From: Pedobacter paludis
Lineage (GTDB): Bacteria > Bacteroidota > Bacteroidia > Sphingobacteriales > Sphingobacteriaceae
DNA: 64,000 nucleotides
Assembly: GCF_003173575.1 (NCBI RefSeq)
Contig: NZ_QGNY01000003.1
Coordinates: 186,001-250,000, forward strand
Direction: 5' to 3'
The position numbers and the translations under genes are program-made. Position 1 is the first letter of the stretch; each line of letters starts with the position of its first letter. The notes beneath the pieces were generated by a model. That model had not been told where the DNA came from and made no database searches. It was given only the letters and a program-made list of their open reading frames with translations. This document shows positions 53,173 to 62,519 of the stretch, one piece after another.

Positions 53173-54198
53173 TTATGGCTTTTTAGGATGTTTGGAGGTC
53201 GAATTTCTCATGATAATTTTTGATTCCAAAACGATTTCTCGGGGAAGATTTTTATCTGCGTGATCATCCAAAATTGTAAATAACAAACTGGCTGCTTCCT
53301 CTCCGATTTCGGTTGCTGGCTGGGTAATGGTAGTTAACGACGGGTTTAGCAAAGGCGCAATTTCCAAACTCGAAAAACTGATTACTTTTAAATTTTCGGG
53401 AATACTAATTCCCAAGTCGTAGCAAGCATAATAGGTAGCAAAGGCCAAACGCTCAACCGATGTAAAAACGCCATCGGGTTTTAATTCATTTAACGCATCT
53501 TTAATGATTACGCTATTTTCTTCATAACTATTGCTGCAATCTACAATCAGGTTTTCTTCGAACAGAATTCCATGCTTTGCTAATGCATCTATGTAACCTT
53601 GCATCCGGGTCTTACCAATAGATAAACTTTTGTTAACTACCAAATAGGCAATTCGCTTACAGCCTTGTTCAATTAAATGTTCGGTGGCCAGAAAACTGCT
53701 GTTATAATCGTTGGTTATAACTCTAGGCGTTTCTATATCCTCGTAAATCCTATCGAAGAAGACCAGGGGCAATCGTTTAGCTCCAAATTTATTTAAGTAG
53801 TTATGATCATTTGCCTCGCCGGAAACCGACATTATAATTCCATCTGCTCTTCCATTATGCAAGTGCCTGATAAAGGTTACTTCTTTTTTGTAATCATCGT
53901 CGGTTACATAAATTAAAATATGGTAACCATTTTCTCTAGCAACCCGTTCTATTCCGTGAATGGCCTGCGAGAAATAATTATTTGCCAATTCTGGAACAAT
54001 AACAGCTATCGTTTTACTTTTTTGTTCTCTTAAATTACTGGCGTAATGGTTAGGCTGGTAGTTTAACTCTTTTGCTTTGGCTAATATACGTTCTTTAGTG
54101 GCAACACTAATGTCGCTATTATCTCTAAAGGCTCTAGAAATTGTAGACGTTGATAAATTTAACGCTTCGGCTAATTTCTTTATATTAATACTGTCCAT
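53173..54198 (-). CDS. LacI family transcriptional regulator of the alpha-glucan locus
   Basis: A 341-residue regulator. The N-terminal helix-turn-helix (about 5-27, IKKLAEALNLSTSTISRAFRD) and hinge helix (about 47-60, YQPNHYASNLREQ) bind DNA. A periplasmic-binding-like sensor domain follows (about 62-335, TIAVIVPELANNYFSQAIHG, and GVFTSVERLAFATYY). It lies upstream of susC on the same strand, with two perfect operators just past its stop. It therefore replaces the membrane SusR regulator of Bacteroides sus loci. The effector is unknown; maltose or a derivative is a guess. Confidence 0.93.
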   Translation of the reverse strand: MDSINIKKLAEALNLSTSTISRAFRDNSDISVATKERILAKAKELNYQPNHYASNLREQKSKTIAVIVPELANNYFSQAIHGIERVARENGYHILIYVTDDDYKKEVTFIRHLHNGRADGIIMSVSGEANDHNYLNKFGAKRLPLVFFDRIYEDIETPRVITNDYNSSFLATEHLIEQGCKRIAYLVVNKSLSIGKTRMQGYIDALAKHGILFEENLIVDCSNSYEENSVIIKDALNELKPDGVFTSVERLAFATYYACYDLGISIPENLKVISFSSLEIAPLLNPSLTTITQPATEIGEEAASLLFTILDDHADKNLPREIVLESKIIMRNSTSKHPKKP

Positions 54199-54437
54199 TT
54201 TGGATACCTACCCTAATTAGTTTGAAATTACGCTGTAAATATAAACTATAAAATTTCTAAAAAAAGTGTTGTATTTGCTTTATATTAACATTTTATATTG
54301 GGTAATAACCAAGCTTATTTCATCATTTTGAAATAAAAAATAATTTCGAAAACAAAAAGCACTGAAAAGGTATTAATACGTATATACTTTTACTCATATT
54401 TGTTGTTTGATATGGCAAACTTCTAGGACTACTACGA

Positions 54438-54797
54438 ATGAAAAATAAGAAAATACTCATCGCCGATGATGACGAAGGTATTGTCGATGCTGTTACGATG
54501 ATACTGGAAGTTATGGGCTATGAAGTGGAATATACTTACGATGGCGGTACCGTAATTGATGCGGTTAAGAATAAACCGGATTTAATTCTATTGGATATTT
54601 GGATGAGTGGTTACGATGGAAGGGATATTTGCAGGCAACTTAAAAGCGATCCAGAATATCAAGGCATTCCAGTTTTAATGATTTCTGCTAGCCGGGACAT
54701 TAAACAATCTGCTTTGGATGCAGGGGCAAATGATTTTATGGAAAAGCCTTTTGAAATGGATTCCTTATTGAATAAAGTCGATTTTCTTCTAAATTAA
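54438..54797 (+). CDS. Single-domain response regulator (CheY-like)
   Basis: A 119-residue receiver domain with no output domain. The acidic pocket is Asp10-Asp11-Asp12, the phosphoacceptor Asp53 lies in LILLDIWMSG, the Ser/Thr position is Ser83 in MISAS, and Lys103 lies in MEKPF. It presumably acts by protein-protein contact within a phosphorelay. No histidine kinase gene is adjacent, so its partner is unknown. It is divergent from lacI. Confidence 0.92.
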   Translation: MKNKKILIADDDEGIVDAVTMILEVMGYEVEYTYDGGTVIDAVKNKPDLILLDIWMSGYDGRDICRQLKSDPEYQGIPVLMISASRDIKQSALDAGANDFMEKPFEMDSLLNKVDFLLN

Positions 54798-54883
54798 ATT
54801 TTAACCAATGATTTGATTTAATCGCCTTGAATTTTTTTCCGATGCGATTAAACATACAAATTTTCAATCTTAATAAATCGGGC

Positions 54884-55234
54884 TTAAGCTTCTTTAAAGT
54901 ATATTTTTTCTGGCAATTGTTTAAATACAAATTCTGTTACATTGCAAAGCCAGAGTTTGTGGTTTTTAAAATCGCCCTGAAAGGTTTCTAAAATATAATC
55001 GCCACCGCCACCTAAATTTGTTTCTCTTGCATAAATCAAAGTTAGAATTTCTGCATCTTCGATTCGGTTATCTGCCATTAAAAGTGTGCACTCTTCTTTA
55101 GATTTTGATACCCATTCTAGCAAAGTATCAGCACCTTCAACCATTTGCAAATCTTCTAAATCACCATTCCATTCGGGTATATCTGCATACCACTGGCCTT
55201 TTGCGTTTTTATAAAAGCGAATTGCTCTCTCCAT
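54884..55234 (-). CDS. Hypothetical protein, 116 aa
   Basis: Not recognised with confidence. It is a compact cytoplasmic-looking acidic protein without signal peptide. Visible features are an aromatic start RFYKNAKGQWYADIPEW (about 6-22), a central LEWVSKSKEECTLLMADN and a Gly run NLGGGGDYIL (about 72-81), then NHKLWLCNVTEFVF. It may be structural or enzymatic; no catalytic pattern is clear. It is 41 bp downstream of the TPR-like gene on the same strand, so the pair may be cotranscribed. Coding potential is supported by codon use and length. Confidence 0.65.
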   Translation of the reverse strand: MERAIRFYKNAKGQWYADIPEWNGDLEDLQMVEGADTLLEWVSKSKEECTLLMADNRIEDAEILTLIYARETNLGGGGDYILETFQGDFKNHKLWLCNVTEFVFKQLPEKIYFKEA

Positions 55235-55275
55235 ATTTTTAATAAATAATCTAGGTAATTTTTATAAGTCTATTA

Positions 55276-56022
55276 TTACCTTAAGGAAAGCATCTCTTTA
55301 AAAGAGCGTATTGCCAAATAAGAATTCCGTCTTCGAAGATATCTTGGAAGCAATTTGATTTCTTCACGGAGTGTTTTAAACTGTTCTTTTGCTTCCGCTT
55401 TAAAGTTATTCTTTTTTAAAAACAAGCCATAGTAATAGCGTGCCTCCAAAGAATGATGTATTCGGATAATGCGCTGATAGCCTTCCTCTGCACGTTCAGA
55501 TAACCCTAAACCTTCCTGCGCCCTTATATAAAGCAACTCATCTTCGGGTATGCGGAAATGATTACCTAGTTTCGCTTTTGCTGTATCAAAGTATTTAAGG
55601 CTTTCTAAATATTTTTCGCTTTCAAAATATAACCTTGCTAAATGTAAAATTATAACCGGATCATCTGCATATCGCCCCTTCATACATTCCAGAGCAATGT
55701 CAACAGCATTGTCGTATTGCCTTTGTTCTGCATATGCGCTTGATAAACCCAGTTTATTGGTAATACTGTCCGTAATTTGAACTTTGCGTTCCCAGTTTTT
55801 AATTTTTTGTTTCGGAAGAAAATATTTTTGAAGATTATTTAAGAATGTACCACGACCAATTTCGGGCAACAATTCTACATAAAAATATATAAGGGTTCCG
55901 ATTAGGGGCAGAAATATGAGTAAGTACAACCAATCCTTTCTTCCTGTTTTAACAGCATGAAGAATGGCCAGGATTTGTAAAGGAACAGCATAATAATAAT
56001 AGTTGCCAAAAAAATCTAACAT
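55276..56022 (-). CDS. Two-helix membrane protein with TPR-like cytoplasmic domain
   Basis: A 248-residue protein. Two hydrophobic helices near the N-terminus (about 8-24 and 31-49, WLYLLIFLPLIGTLIYFYV) form a hairpin that resembles the PLDc_N-type membrane hairpin. The rest (about 85-235) is alpha-helical with TPR-like periodicity: LGLSSAYAEQRQYDNAVDIALECM, ILHLARLYFESEKYLESLKYF and LEARYYYGLFLKKNNFKAEA. It probably acts as a membrane-bound scaffold. The specific role is unknown. It is divergent from dinB. Confidence 0.7.
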   Translation of the reverse strand: MLDFFGNYYYYAVPLQILAILHAVKTGRKDWLYLLIFLPLIGTLIYFYVELLPEIGRGTFLNNLQKYFLPKQKIKNWERKVQITDSITNKLGLSSAYAEQRQYDNAVDIALECMKGRYADDPVIILHLARLYFESEKYLESLKYFDTAKAKLGNHFRIPEDELLYIRAQEGLGLSERAEEGYQRIIRIHHSLEARYYYGLFLKKNNFKAEAKEQFKTLREEIKLLPRYLRRRNSYLAIRSFKEMLSLR

Positions 56023-56251
56023 AAAAATATCTGAGCATTAATTAAACTAAACTACAAATAAAAATCTTTTACCAAAATTTAAAAATACATACATGCTTCG
56101 TTTCCAATTTTAGTTCTATTTTACATTTAACCTATTTAAAATCATGATTAAAACCTTCCATTATGTACAGATGCGATTGGCTTAAAAAAATCTAATTTAA
56201 TATTGAGGATAAAAATCGCGAAATTTAGGGCAAATTATCTTTATCTCGAAT

Positions 56252-56271
56252 ACCTGAAAATCAATTCAGGT
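56252..56271. promoter_or_regulatory. Inverted repeat upstream of dinB
   Basis: ACCTGAA-N6-TTCAGGT lies 43 bp before the dinB start. It could be an operator for damage-inducible control or a 5'-UTR stem. The LexA box of this group is not known to me, so the link is speculative. Confidence 0.35.
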
Positions 56272-56314
56272 TTACATTTTAAAAATTCGATTAATCAACA
56301 ATAAATTATCATTA

Positions 56315-57415
56315 ATGTCAGAAGAAAACTCCGGGGTATTAAGAAAGATAATTCATATTGATATGGATGCATTTTATGCATCGGTAGAACAACGCGATTT
56401 TCCTGAGTATCGCGGAAAACCCATTGTTGTGGGTGGCAAGCCTGATAGTCGTGGTGTAGTAGCTACAGCGAGTTATGAAGCCCGTCAGTATGGAATACGA
56501 TCGGCAATGTCATGCAGTAAAGCTTACCAACTCTGCCCAACCGCTATTTTCGTTTATCCGCGATTTGATGCTTATACTAATGTTTCGAGGGCCATCCGCG
56601 AAATTTTTCACCGTTATACAGACCTTATCGAACCTTTATCATTAGACGAAGCTTATTTAGATGTAACAGAAGATAAAATGGGTATAGGATCAGCAATTGA
56701 TATTGCCCAGTCCATTAAAGACGCCATTAAAAATGAACTTAATTTAACGGCTTCTGCAGGTGTTTCAGTTAATAAATTTGTTGCAAAAATAGCTTCTGAT
56801 ATGAATAAACCTGATGGTTTGACTTTCATAGGCCCATCAAAAATAAAAGCTTTTATGGAGAAGCTTCCCGTTGAGAAATTCTTCGGGATTGGCAAGGTAA
56901 CTGCGGCTAGGATGAAATCGATGCAGATTATTACGGGAGCTGATCTAAAGAAACTATCCGAGTCACAATTGGTCGCTCAATTTGGTAAATCGGGCAGGTT
57001 TTATTACAAAGTTGTGCGTGGAATAGATGAAAGACCTGTTCAATCGAATAGAGAAACCAAATCGGTTGGTGCAGAAGATACGCTTTCTGAAGATACAAAT
57101 GACGACTCGGTAATGCATAGCCTGTTACAGCAAATTAGTGAAACAGTGGCCAAACGGCTCGAAAAATATAATCTTAAGGGCAAAACGGTTACGCTAAAAA
57201 TTAAGTTCGAAGATTTTAAACAAATTACAAGAAGTAGATCTTTTTCTTTTTCCATACACAAAGCAGAAACAATTTACCGAGAAGCTATAAAGCTTTTGGA
57301 CGATGCCGAAATTGGCTTTAAGAAGGTACGATTATTGGGTATAACGCTTTCTCGGTTTTACGATGATGCTTCTATTGAAAAGCCCGAAAGCAACCAGCTT
57401 GAATTTGAATTTTAA
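56315..57415 (+). CDS. dinB: DNA polymerase IV
   Basis: A 366-residue Y-family translesion polymerase. Metal-binding Asp16/Asp18 lie in IHIDMDAFYASVEQ, and Asp111-Glu112 in LSLDEAYLDV. The thumb region contains PVEKFFGIGKVTAARM, and the little-finger domain spans about 240-345. The extreme C-terminus NQLEFEF resembles the beta-clamp-binding motif. Length is normal. It is a single gene with a palindrome upstream and a bidirectional terminator downstream. Confidence 0.96.
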   Translation: MSEENSGVLRKIIHIDMDAFYASVEQRDFPEYRGKPIVVGGKPDSRGVVATASYEARQYGIRSAMSCSKAYQLCPTAIFVYPRFDAYTNVSRAIREIFHRYTDLIEPLSLDEAYLDVTEDKMGIGSAIDIAQSIKDAIKNELNLTASAGVSVNKFVAKIASDMNKPDGLTFIGPSKIKAFMEKLPVEKFFGIGKVTAARMKSMQIITGADLKKLSESQLVAQFGKSGRFYYKVVRGIDERPVQSNRETKSVGAEDTLSEDTNDDSVMHSLLQQISETVAKRLEKYNLKGKTVTLKIKFEDFKQITRSRSFSFSIHKAETIYREAIKLLDDAEIGFKKVRLLGITLSRFYDDASIEKPESNQLEFEF

Positions 57416-57443
57416 TAAACATTAAAACACATATTAAACAACA

Positions 57444-57468
57444 AAGGCTCCACAAATTGCAGAGCCTT
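57444..57468. terminator. Bidirectional terminator between dinB and the DUF4965 gene
   Basis: AAGGCTC and GAGCCTT form a 7-bp stem, with flanking ACAACA/TGTT-type pairing, between the convergent genes. Confidence 0.7.
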
Positions 57469-57494
57469 AATTGTTATTTATTTGGGGTAAATAA

Positions 57495-59966
57495 TTACTT
57501 CGCTAGTTTGTCTCTCAACATTTTCATATAGAAACCACCTACCACACTTCTTGCTTTAAAATTATCACGAATCCCAGTATTGGAATCATAAAAATCGTTT
57601 AAGGGTACTCTTGAGTCAGTTTCAATTGCATGTCTGTAAACAGGGTGAATAATTTCTTCAAACTCTTTTTGGGTTGGCGCAAAGGTAGCTGTCCACAAAA
57701 TCCAGTCGTTTTTAGTGTATGCTTTTCTGCTATCTAATGGCAATCCAAATTTATTTTGCTTCGTTAAATAGTATTTTGTTTCGGTATCATAAATTTTTTG
57801 AGGGAATAAATTTAATCCTAAAACCTTATCCCAAACTAGGTTATATTTCTGGCTCCAGGTATTTTTATCATCAAAAGTTAATGCATAGTGATCACCAGCT
57901 TCTGCCATATCAATCCATTTTGGAACCATGCTTTCTGCAATTGCTCTATATTGCTTTGCAACATCATTATAACCTAAAGTTTCGGCCATTTGAGCATAAC
58001 AGGCAATACCTACAATTGCTTTTACAGATAAGTTTGCATTACGAGCCAAGTGACCCGCAAAATCATCGGTACATAATTGTGTTTTCGGATCTAAACCCTC
58101 CTTGGTTAAATAATCTACCCAAGTGGTTAATGTTTTCCAATGTTCTTTTGCATAAGCGCCATTTCCCTGAGCTTTTACAATTGCCGCAGTTAAAATAATC
58201 ATGTTTCCAGATTCTTCAACCGGCATTGGCTCACCATACGTTTGTCCGTTTGCCAAAGGATAAGTTCCTAAATCATGTGCTGCCCAAGGATGAGGATATT
58301 TACCACTTTCACTAAAATAGAAAATTCCGTTTAGCATTCCCTGAAGCAATTGAGGGTTGTATATTAAATATAGCGGAGCTGATGGATAGGTTACATCAAC
58401 AGTATTTATAAACCCACCGCTATTGTTCTCTTTAGATAGCCATAAGATCTCTCCCTGTGGACTTTTCACCAATGTATGTGCTGCGATACTTTGACGATAA
58501 GCCAAAACACAAAGATCGGCATATTCTTTTCCACCAGATTTTAATGCATCCGAATACATTGATCTGTTAAATTCTTCGCATTTAGCAATAACCGATTTAT
58601 AATCTGTGGCTGCATCGGTTAATTGTCCTTCTATGGTTTCTTTACCCGAAGTATTCCACCATGGCCTTAAATTTTCTTTAAAATATTGAACCGAATAGAT
58701 TTCATCGTAACCTAATTCAACAAATTTTTCTACAGGGGCTTTTCCCACTGCACCAAAAGGAATAACCGTATTAAGTGCAAGCATTTTCCCTTGTTTAGCG
58801 GTCGATGCAGAATTTCCATTTCTAAAAGCATCAGCCGCATCTTTCTCAGTTGTTACAAACTGAATGCTATTGCTTGATTTTGGCGCTGCTACATAAAAGT
58901 AGCCCCAATCAATTCGCATGTCATCACTTGCTTTTTGAAGAATCGGTTGCTCTACAGTTCCGGTTTTCAAAACGGATAGTTGAGTTGTGGCATATTTAGT
59001 CGCCGTCACGGCCTGCGATGGTCTATAAACCGCAATATTGGATGATGCACTTAGGAAAGCCTTAACCTGATGCGTTTTATTGTCGTTGGCGTTAACCTGA
59101 TAAGTAACGTAAGAAATCGGTCTTGCTAAAATACCCAAATCTTTAAGCAATAAAGGAGAGGTAAAAGTTAATTTCAAATCTACTTTGCCACAGGTAAAGT
59201 TGTAAATGGTTTGTGTAGCATTCATATCTACACTTTTTTGTTTTGCCAACTGTACTTTTTGTGCGTTGTCCTTTTCTTTATTTGCTAAACCAAAATCAAG
59301 AAAGCGACCACCGGCAGTGTTTAGCAAATGGATTGCAATTACATTATTACCTGTTTTTAAGGTGCTTTTAACACTATTGCTTAAAGCAATGTATTGAAAA
59401 CTGCTGGTCCAACCTTCTTTAGTATAAACTTTTTTTCCATTTAAAAACACTTCGATATTATCATCGTGATTGATCTTTAGAAACAATTCGTTTATTGAAG
59501 CGGGGTTTGTAAGATTAAATGATCTTCTCACCCAAATATCGTGCGATCTCCATAATGTTTTTACATTTTTTGGTTCGTCGCCAATTGGTGCAGACCCGGT
59601 TTTCCATGCATCTGCATTGTAGTTTAAGGCTTTCCAATCTCCTTCAGGTTCGGTCATTGAATATTTAACCTGATATTCCTTTTCATCAGAAGTGGCCAAA
59701 ACTGTTTTGTAGCTTACGGTTTCCTTACCCAAAAAACGATAGGTTGTACCGTCAACATTAATCATCCCTAAAAGGGAGTGATCAGCTCCAGTCCAATGTT
59801 GCGTAGCACTTTCTGTAAGATTATCGGTAGTAGACCAGATGCTAAAATTTGGATTATGGGTAATTAACGGATACGCCGGGGCTTTCCGATCTTGTGCATG
59901 CACCATACTGCCTAATAATAAGCATCCTAACATGCTTAGAAGTTTAATGGTTTTGGTTTTGTTCAT
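57495..59966 (-). CDS. Glutaminase-like DUF4964/DUF5127/DUF4965/DUF1793 protein with inserted beta-sandwich
   Basis: An 823-residue secreted protein with signal peptide ending near MVHA-Q (about 24). The order is a DUF4964-like start (APAYPLITHNPNFSIWS, about 29-45), a galactose-binding-like insert (about 105-230, with WVRRSFNLTNPASINELFLKI and EVFLNGKKVY), a DUF5127-like beta domain (about 260-480), the DUF4965 helical domain, and a C-terminal DUF1793 region (DDFAGHLARNANLSVKAIVG). Related fungal GtaA proteins have glutaminase activity; activity here is uncertain, and a glycosidase-like role is possible from the (alpha/alpha)6 barrel. An AAACGTTT palindrome lies about 60 bp upstream. Confidence 0.85.
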   Translation of the reverse strand: MNKTKTIKLLSMLGCLLLGSMVHAQDRKAPAYPLITHNPNFSIWSTTDNLTESATQHWTGADHSLLGMINVDGTTYRFLGKETVSYKTVLATSDEKEYQVKYSMTEPEGDWKALNYNADAWKTGSAPIGDEPKNVKTLWRSHDIWVRRSFNLTNPASINELFLKINHDDNIEVFLNGKKVYTKEGWTSSFQYIALSNSVKSTLKTGNNVIAIHLLNTAGGRFLDFGLANKEKDNAQKVQLAKQKSVDMNATQTIYNFTCGKVDLKLTFTSPLLLKDLGILARPISYVTYQVNANDNKTHQVKAFLSASSNIAVYRPSQAVTATKYATTQLSVLKTGTVEQPILQKASDDMRIDWGYFYVAAPKSSNSIQFVTTEKDAADAFRNGNSASTAKQGKMLALNTVIPFGAVGKAPVEKFVELGYDEIYSVQYFKENLRPWWNTSGKETIEGQLTDAATDYKSVIAKCEEFNRSMYSDALKSGGKEYADLCVLAYRQSIAAHTLVKSPQGEILWLSKENNSGGFINTVDVTYPSAPLYLIYNPQLLQGMLNGIFYFSESGKYPHPWAAHDLGTYPLANGQTYGEPMPVEESGNMIILTAAIVKAQGNGAYAKEHWKTLTTWVDYLTKEGLDPKTQLCTDDFAGHLARNANLSVKAIVGIACYAQMAETLGYNDVAKQYRAIAESMVPKWIDMAEAGDHYALTFDDKNTWSQKYNLVWDKVLGLNLFPQKIYDTETKYYLTKQNKFGLPLDSRKAYTKNDWILWTATFAPTQKEFEEIIHPVYRHAIETDSRVPLNDFYDSNTGIRDNFKARSVVGGFYMKMLRDKLAK

Positions 59967-60020
59967 AATGTGTGTTGTGTAAAGATTGATATTTGGTTTT
60001 TAACAGCATTTGAGCTAGTT

Positions 60021-60028
60021 AAACGTTT
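60021..60028. promoter_or_regulatory. AAACGTTT palindrome upstream of the DUF4965 gene
   Basis: AAACGTTT, 54 bp before the start codon, shares the core of the CAAACGTTTG pair at 28747 and 28905, but its flanks (TTA...TAC) differ. The match is short. Confidence 0.3.
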
Positions 60029-60142
60029 TACTAAAGTATAAATTTTTATTTTATGATATGGTTTAAATTCCCATAAAGCCCAAAGAATTTTAAATAATTG
60101 ATAAAAAGAATCATTGAGCATATGGTTATCCAATTGACTCGC

Positions 60143-60175
60143 AAAAAAAATACATGAAGCTAATGCTCCATGTAT
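60143..60175 (-). terminator. Terminator of the last lipoprotein operon
   Basis: ATACATGAAGC-TAAT-GCTCCATGTAT is an 11-bp stem with one mismatch, followed on the minus strand by eight T. It lies 30 bp after the PKD/discoidin gene stop. Confidence 0.87.
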
Positions 60176-60204
60176 CTCAATTGTGTGTAAACCAAAACGT
60201 TAAT

Positions 60205-61038
60205 TTATGGTTGTTTTTTATTGATTGTCCATTCTGATAGTTGGAAAACCCTACTGCCCCTATTGGCCTTAATATAAAGACGATAGAATTTATAGGCAAC
60301 AAAATTGTCGAAATAAAATCTTTTGGTAACATTTCTTTCGTTTGAATTTGCCCAAGGACAAACCGTTACCGTATGTAGATCGGTATATTGAATACCATCT
60401 AAAGACCCCTGCAAAATCCAATATCTTGGATCTCTATCTTCCGCATCATTACCCGAAGTTAATGTATAAGCACCGACAACTTGAGGAGTTTTTAGCTCGA
60501 AAGTACATTTTTGTGTACCATCAAAACCAGCTTGTAAAAATTTGGTTTTGGTATCGCCGTCAACAAGCTTTTTAGACCCCTCACCAGAATCTGGACCAGC
60601 GCCAGCCTCTAAGTTTACCGAGAAAATACCACCAATAGTTTGAATGTAATTTTCACCGATTTTGGTTGGATCGAAATTAGGATCAACAATGTTTAATAAT
60701 ACTTCTTTTGCTGCAGAATATCCCTGACTATTTCTAGTTGTTAAGGTAACCTTATATTTACCCGGGAAACGATATACATGTTTAGGACTAACCGCTACGG
60801 ATGTACTGTCATCACCAAACTGCCACAATAAACTTGTGTAGTTTGTAGATGATCCTGTAAACTGGTACTCCAAAAACTTTGTTGGGCTTGCTACAGTATA
60901 ATCAAAACCTGCAGTTGGTTTAGGCTCATCAATAACCGGAACCTCTTCTACTGTATCCTTCTTACACTTTACTGTTGTAATTACAATAAGTATTAATAAT
61001 GATAGGATACCGAATAATCTTTTTACGTTATTTTTCAT
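60205..61038 (-). CDS. PKD and discoidin-type lipoprotein
   Basis: A 277-residue lipoprotein with a lipobox-like TVKC (Cys25). A PKD domain (about 40-118) shows LLWQFGDDSTSVAVSPKHVY and YKVTLTTRN. A discoidin/F5-8 type C-like domain (about 130-275) contains LVDGDTKTKFLQAG, ILQGSLDGIQYTDL and YKFYRLYIKANRGS. Both are non-catalytic binding modules, so it is probably a surface glycan- or protein-binding subunit. It is the last gene of an operon whose SusC/SusD pair, if present, would lie beyond 64000. Confidence 0.85.
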   Translation of the reverse strand: MKNNVKRLFGILSLLILIVITTVKCKKDTVEEVPVIDEPKPTAGFDYTVASPTKFLEYQFTGSSTNYTSLLWQFGDDSTSVAVSPKHVYRFPGKYKVTLTTRNSQGYSAAKEVLLNIVDPNFDPTKIGENYIQTIGGIFSVNLEAGAGPDSGEGSKKLVDGDTKTKFLQAGFDGTQKCTFELKTPQVVGAYTLTSGNDAEDRDPRYWILQGSLDGIQYTDLHTVTVCPWANSNERNVTKRFYFDNFVAYKFYRLYIKANRGSRVFQLSEWTINKKQP

Positions 61039-61051
61039 ATCTAATTAATAT

Positions 61052-62488
61052 TTAAGGTGCTGGGAATAATTGAGATTTTGGTATTACTCTTTTCGACAAA
61101 ATATTTGGCACTTCAATTTCTAAGTAAGCCTGCTGACCACCCACATTTTCTCGGTGATGTGCCTCTATTTTATAACGTTTACCACGCTCTAAAAATATGG
61201 TACCTTTTCTGTAATCCTTATCCCACTGTGTGGTGTAATCATTTACCAGCTCAACGCCATTTACATATAATCGGGCACCATCATCCCAACGGGTTTGATA
61301 GAAGGTATACGTTCCACGTACCGGAGCTAAAAACTCTCCAGTCCATCTAGAAGCATAATTATCTCTACTTAATTGTACGCCTGCGGTATTTTTAACACCA
61401 TCAGGCCATCCATCGCCACTGAAATTAATCTGCTCATCAATTCTGGTTGCGAATGGGGCACGGCCATCATCTGGATCCAATTGGGTATTGGTATAATATT
61501 TAGCTCTTAAACCTGTACCATTACCGGTTATGTAAGAGTTATTATCAAAATTCACGTTAGGATCTACCACTACAATTAATTTACTTTTTGTTGGGTGAAT
61601 AACATGATTGGTTGATTGCTGAATATTTAAAGAGAATGCGAATTTTTTATTTGCGGCAATATTTGCATCAAAAACAGGCCATGGAATCTGAAGCCTCACA
61701 ATTGCACTGGATGCGCCAGTAGCAAATCGAACTACAGTGTCAAGCGTATAATCTTTAGCTGCTAAATGAATTGCATCTGCAGGCAAAGTTCCTTTACCAA
61801 CTAAAGTGGCAATGGTATCTACGTTATCTCTAATCTTTATCGTAAAAGCTGAAGACGGTTGGTTCTCTAAACTTACTACAAGAGGAATGGTTACACCTGC
61901 TGGCCCTATAATATAATTGCCTTGATAAACCACATTATACGTACCTCCTCCGTTTAAAGTTAAATAGTGCAGGTCGGTTGGTTTTAATAAATCTGATGTA
62001 TTAATAATTACCAATATGGTAGACTTGCCTGGAGCAATTTTATTTCCTTTACCAGGCGCTGATAACTTTAATGCAAATACGATTTTTTTACCATAATTAC
62101 GTTCGAGTACTGATCTACGAACAATGGCAATACCTTCGCTATTATCTGTTCCAAATGCAACATTAATTACGTTTGGATATTCTACAGCAGCAGATGGCAT
62201 AAGTATGGCATTGGTAATGGTTCCGTTATTGATTAACTGAGTAACCGTATCGTTATTTAAAGTTAATCCAACCTGAAAAGCCTCTTCTGCTACTCCTGTT
62301 AAAGAAATTTTAAAAGGTACTTTCACATATTCGTTGTCTATTGAAACATTCGAGGCAACAATACCCTCGCCCGTAATGCTTCTGGTGGTTGCGTCTGGCA
62401 ACTTCAAATCATCAATTTGTGACTTGCTACAAGAATAAACACCAAAGATGGTTAGACTGATCAGTGCGATGTATATAAATTTTTTCAT
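61052..62488 (-). CDS. Surface lipoprotein with DUF1735-like repeats and a C-terminal PA14 domain
   Basis: A 478-residue lipoprotein with lipobox VYSC (Cys20). Two tandem DUF1735-like beta domains (about 40-155 and 175-300) share patterns such as VPFKISLTG with LTLNNDTV, and IPLVVSLEN with IKIRDNVD. A PA14 domain (about 325-465) contains LRAKYYTNTQL, YTFYQTRWDDGARLYVNGV and YKIEAHHRENVGG. It probably binds glycans at the cell surface. It is 13 bp upstream of the PKD/discoidin gene and 31 bp downstream of the phosphodiesterase gene, one operon. Confidence 0.85.
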   Translation of the reverse strand: MKKFIYIALISLTIFGVYSCSKSQIDDLKLPDATTRSITGEGIVASNVSIDNEYVKVPFKISLTGVAEEAFQVGLTLNNDTVTQLINNGTITNAILMPSAAVEYPNVINVAFGTDNSEGIAIVRRSVLERNYGKKIVFALKLSAPGKGNKIAPGKSTILVIINTSDLLKPTDLHYLTLNGGGTYNVVYQGNYIIGPAGVTIPLVVSLENQPSSAFTIKIRDNVDTIATLVGKGTLPADAIHLAAKDYTLDTVVRFATGASSAIVRLQIPWPVFDANIAANKKFAFSLNIQQSTNHVIHPTKSKLIVVVDPNVNFDNNSYITGNGTGLRAKYYTNTQLDPDDGRAPFATRIDEQINFSGDGWPDGVKNTAGVQLSRDNYASRWTGEFLAPVRGTYTFYQTRWDDGARLYVNGVELVNDYTTQWDKDYRKGTIFLERGKRYKIEAHHRENVGGQQAYLEIEVPNILSKRVIPKSQLFPAP

Positions 62489-62519
62489 TTTATGATATTT
62501 TAATTATCAGATATTCTGT

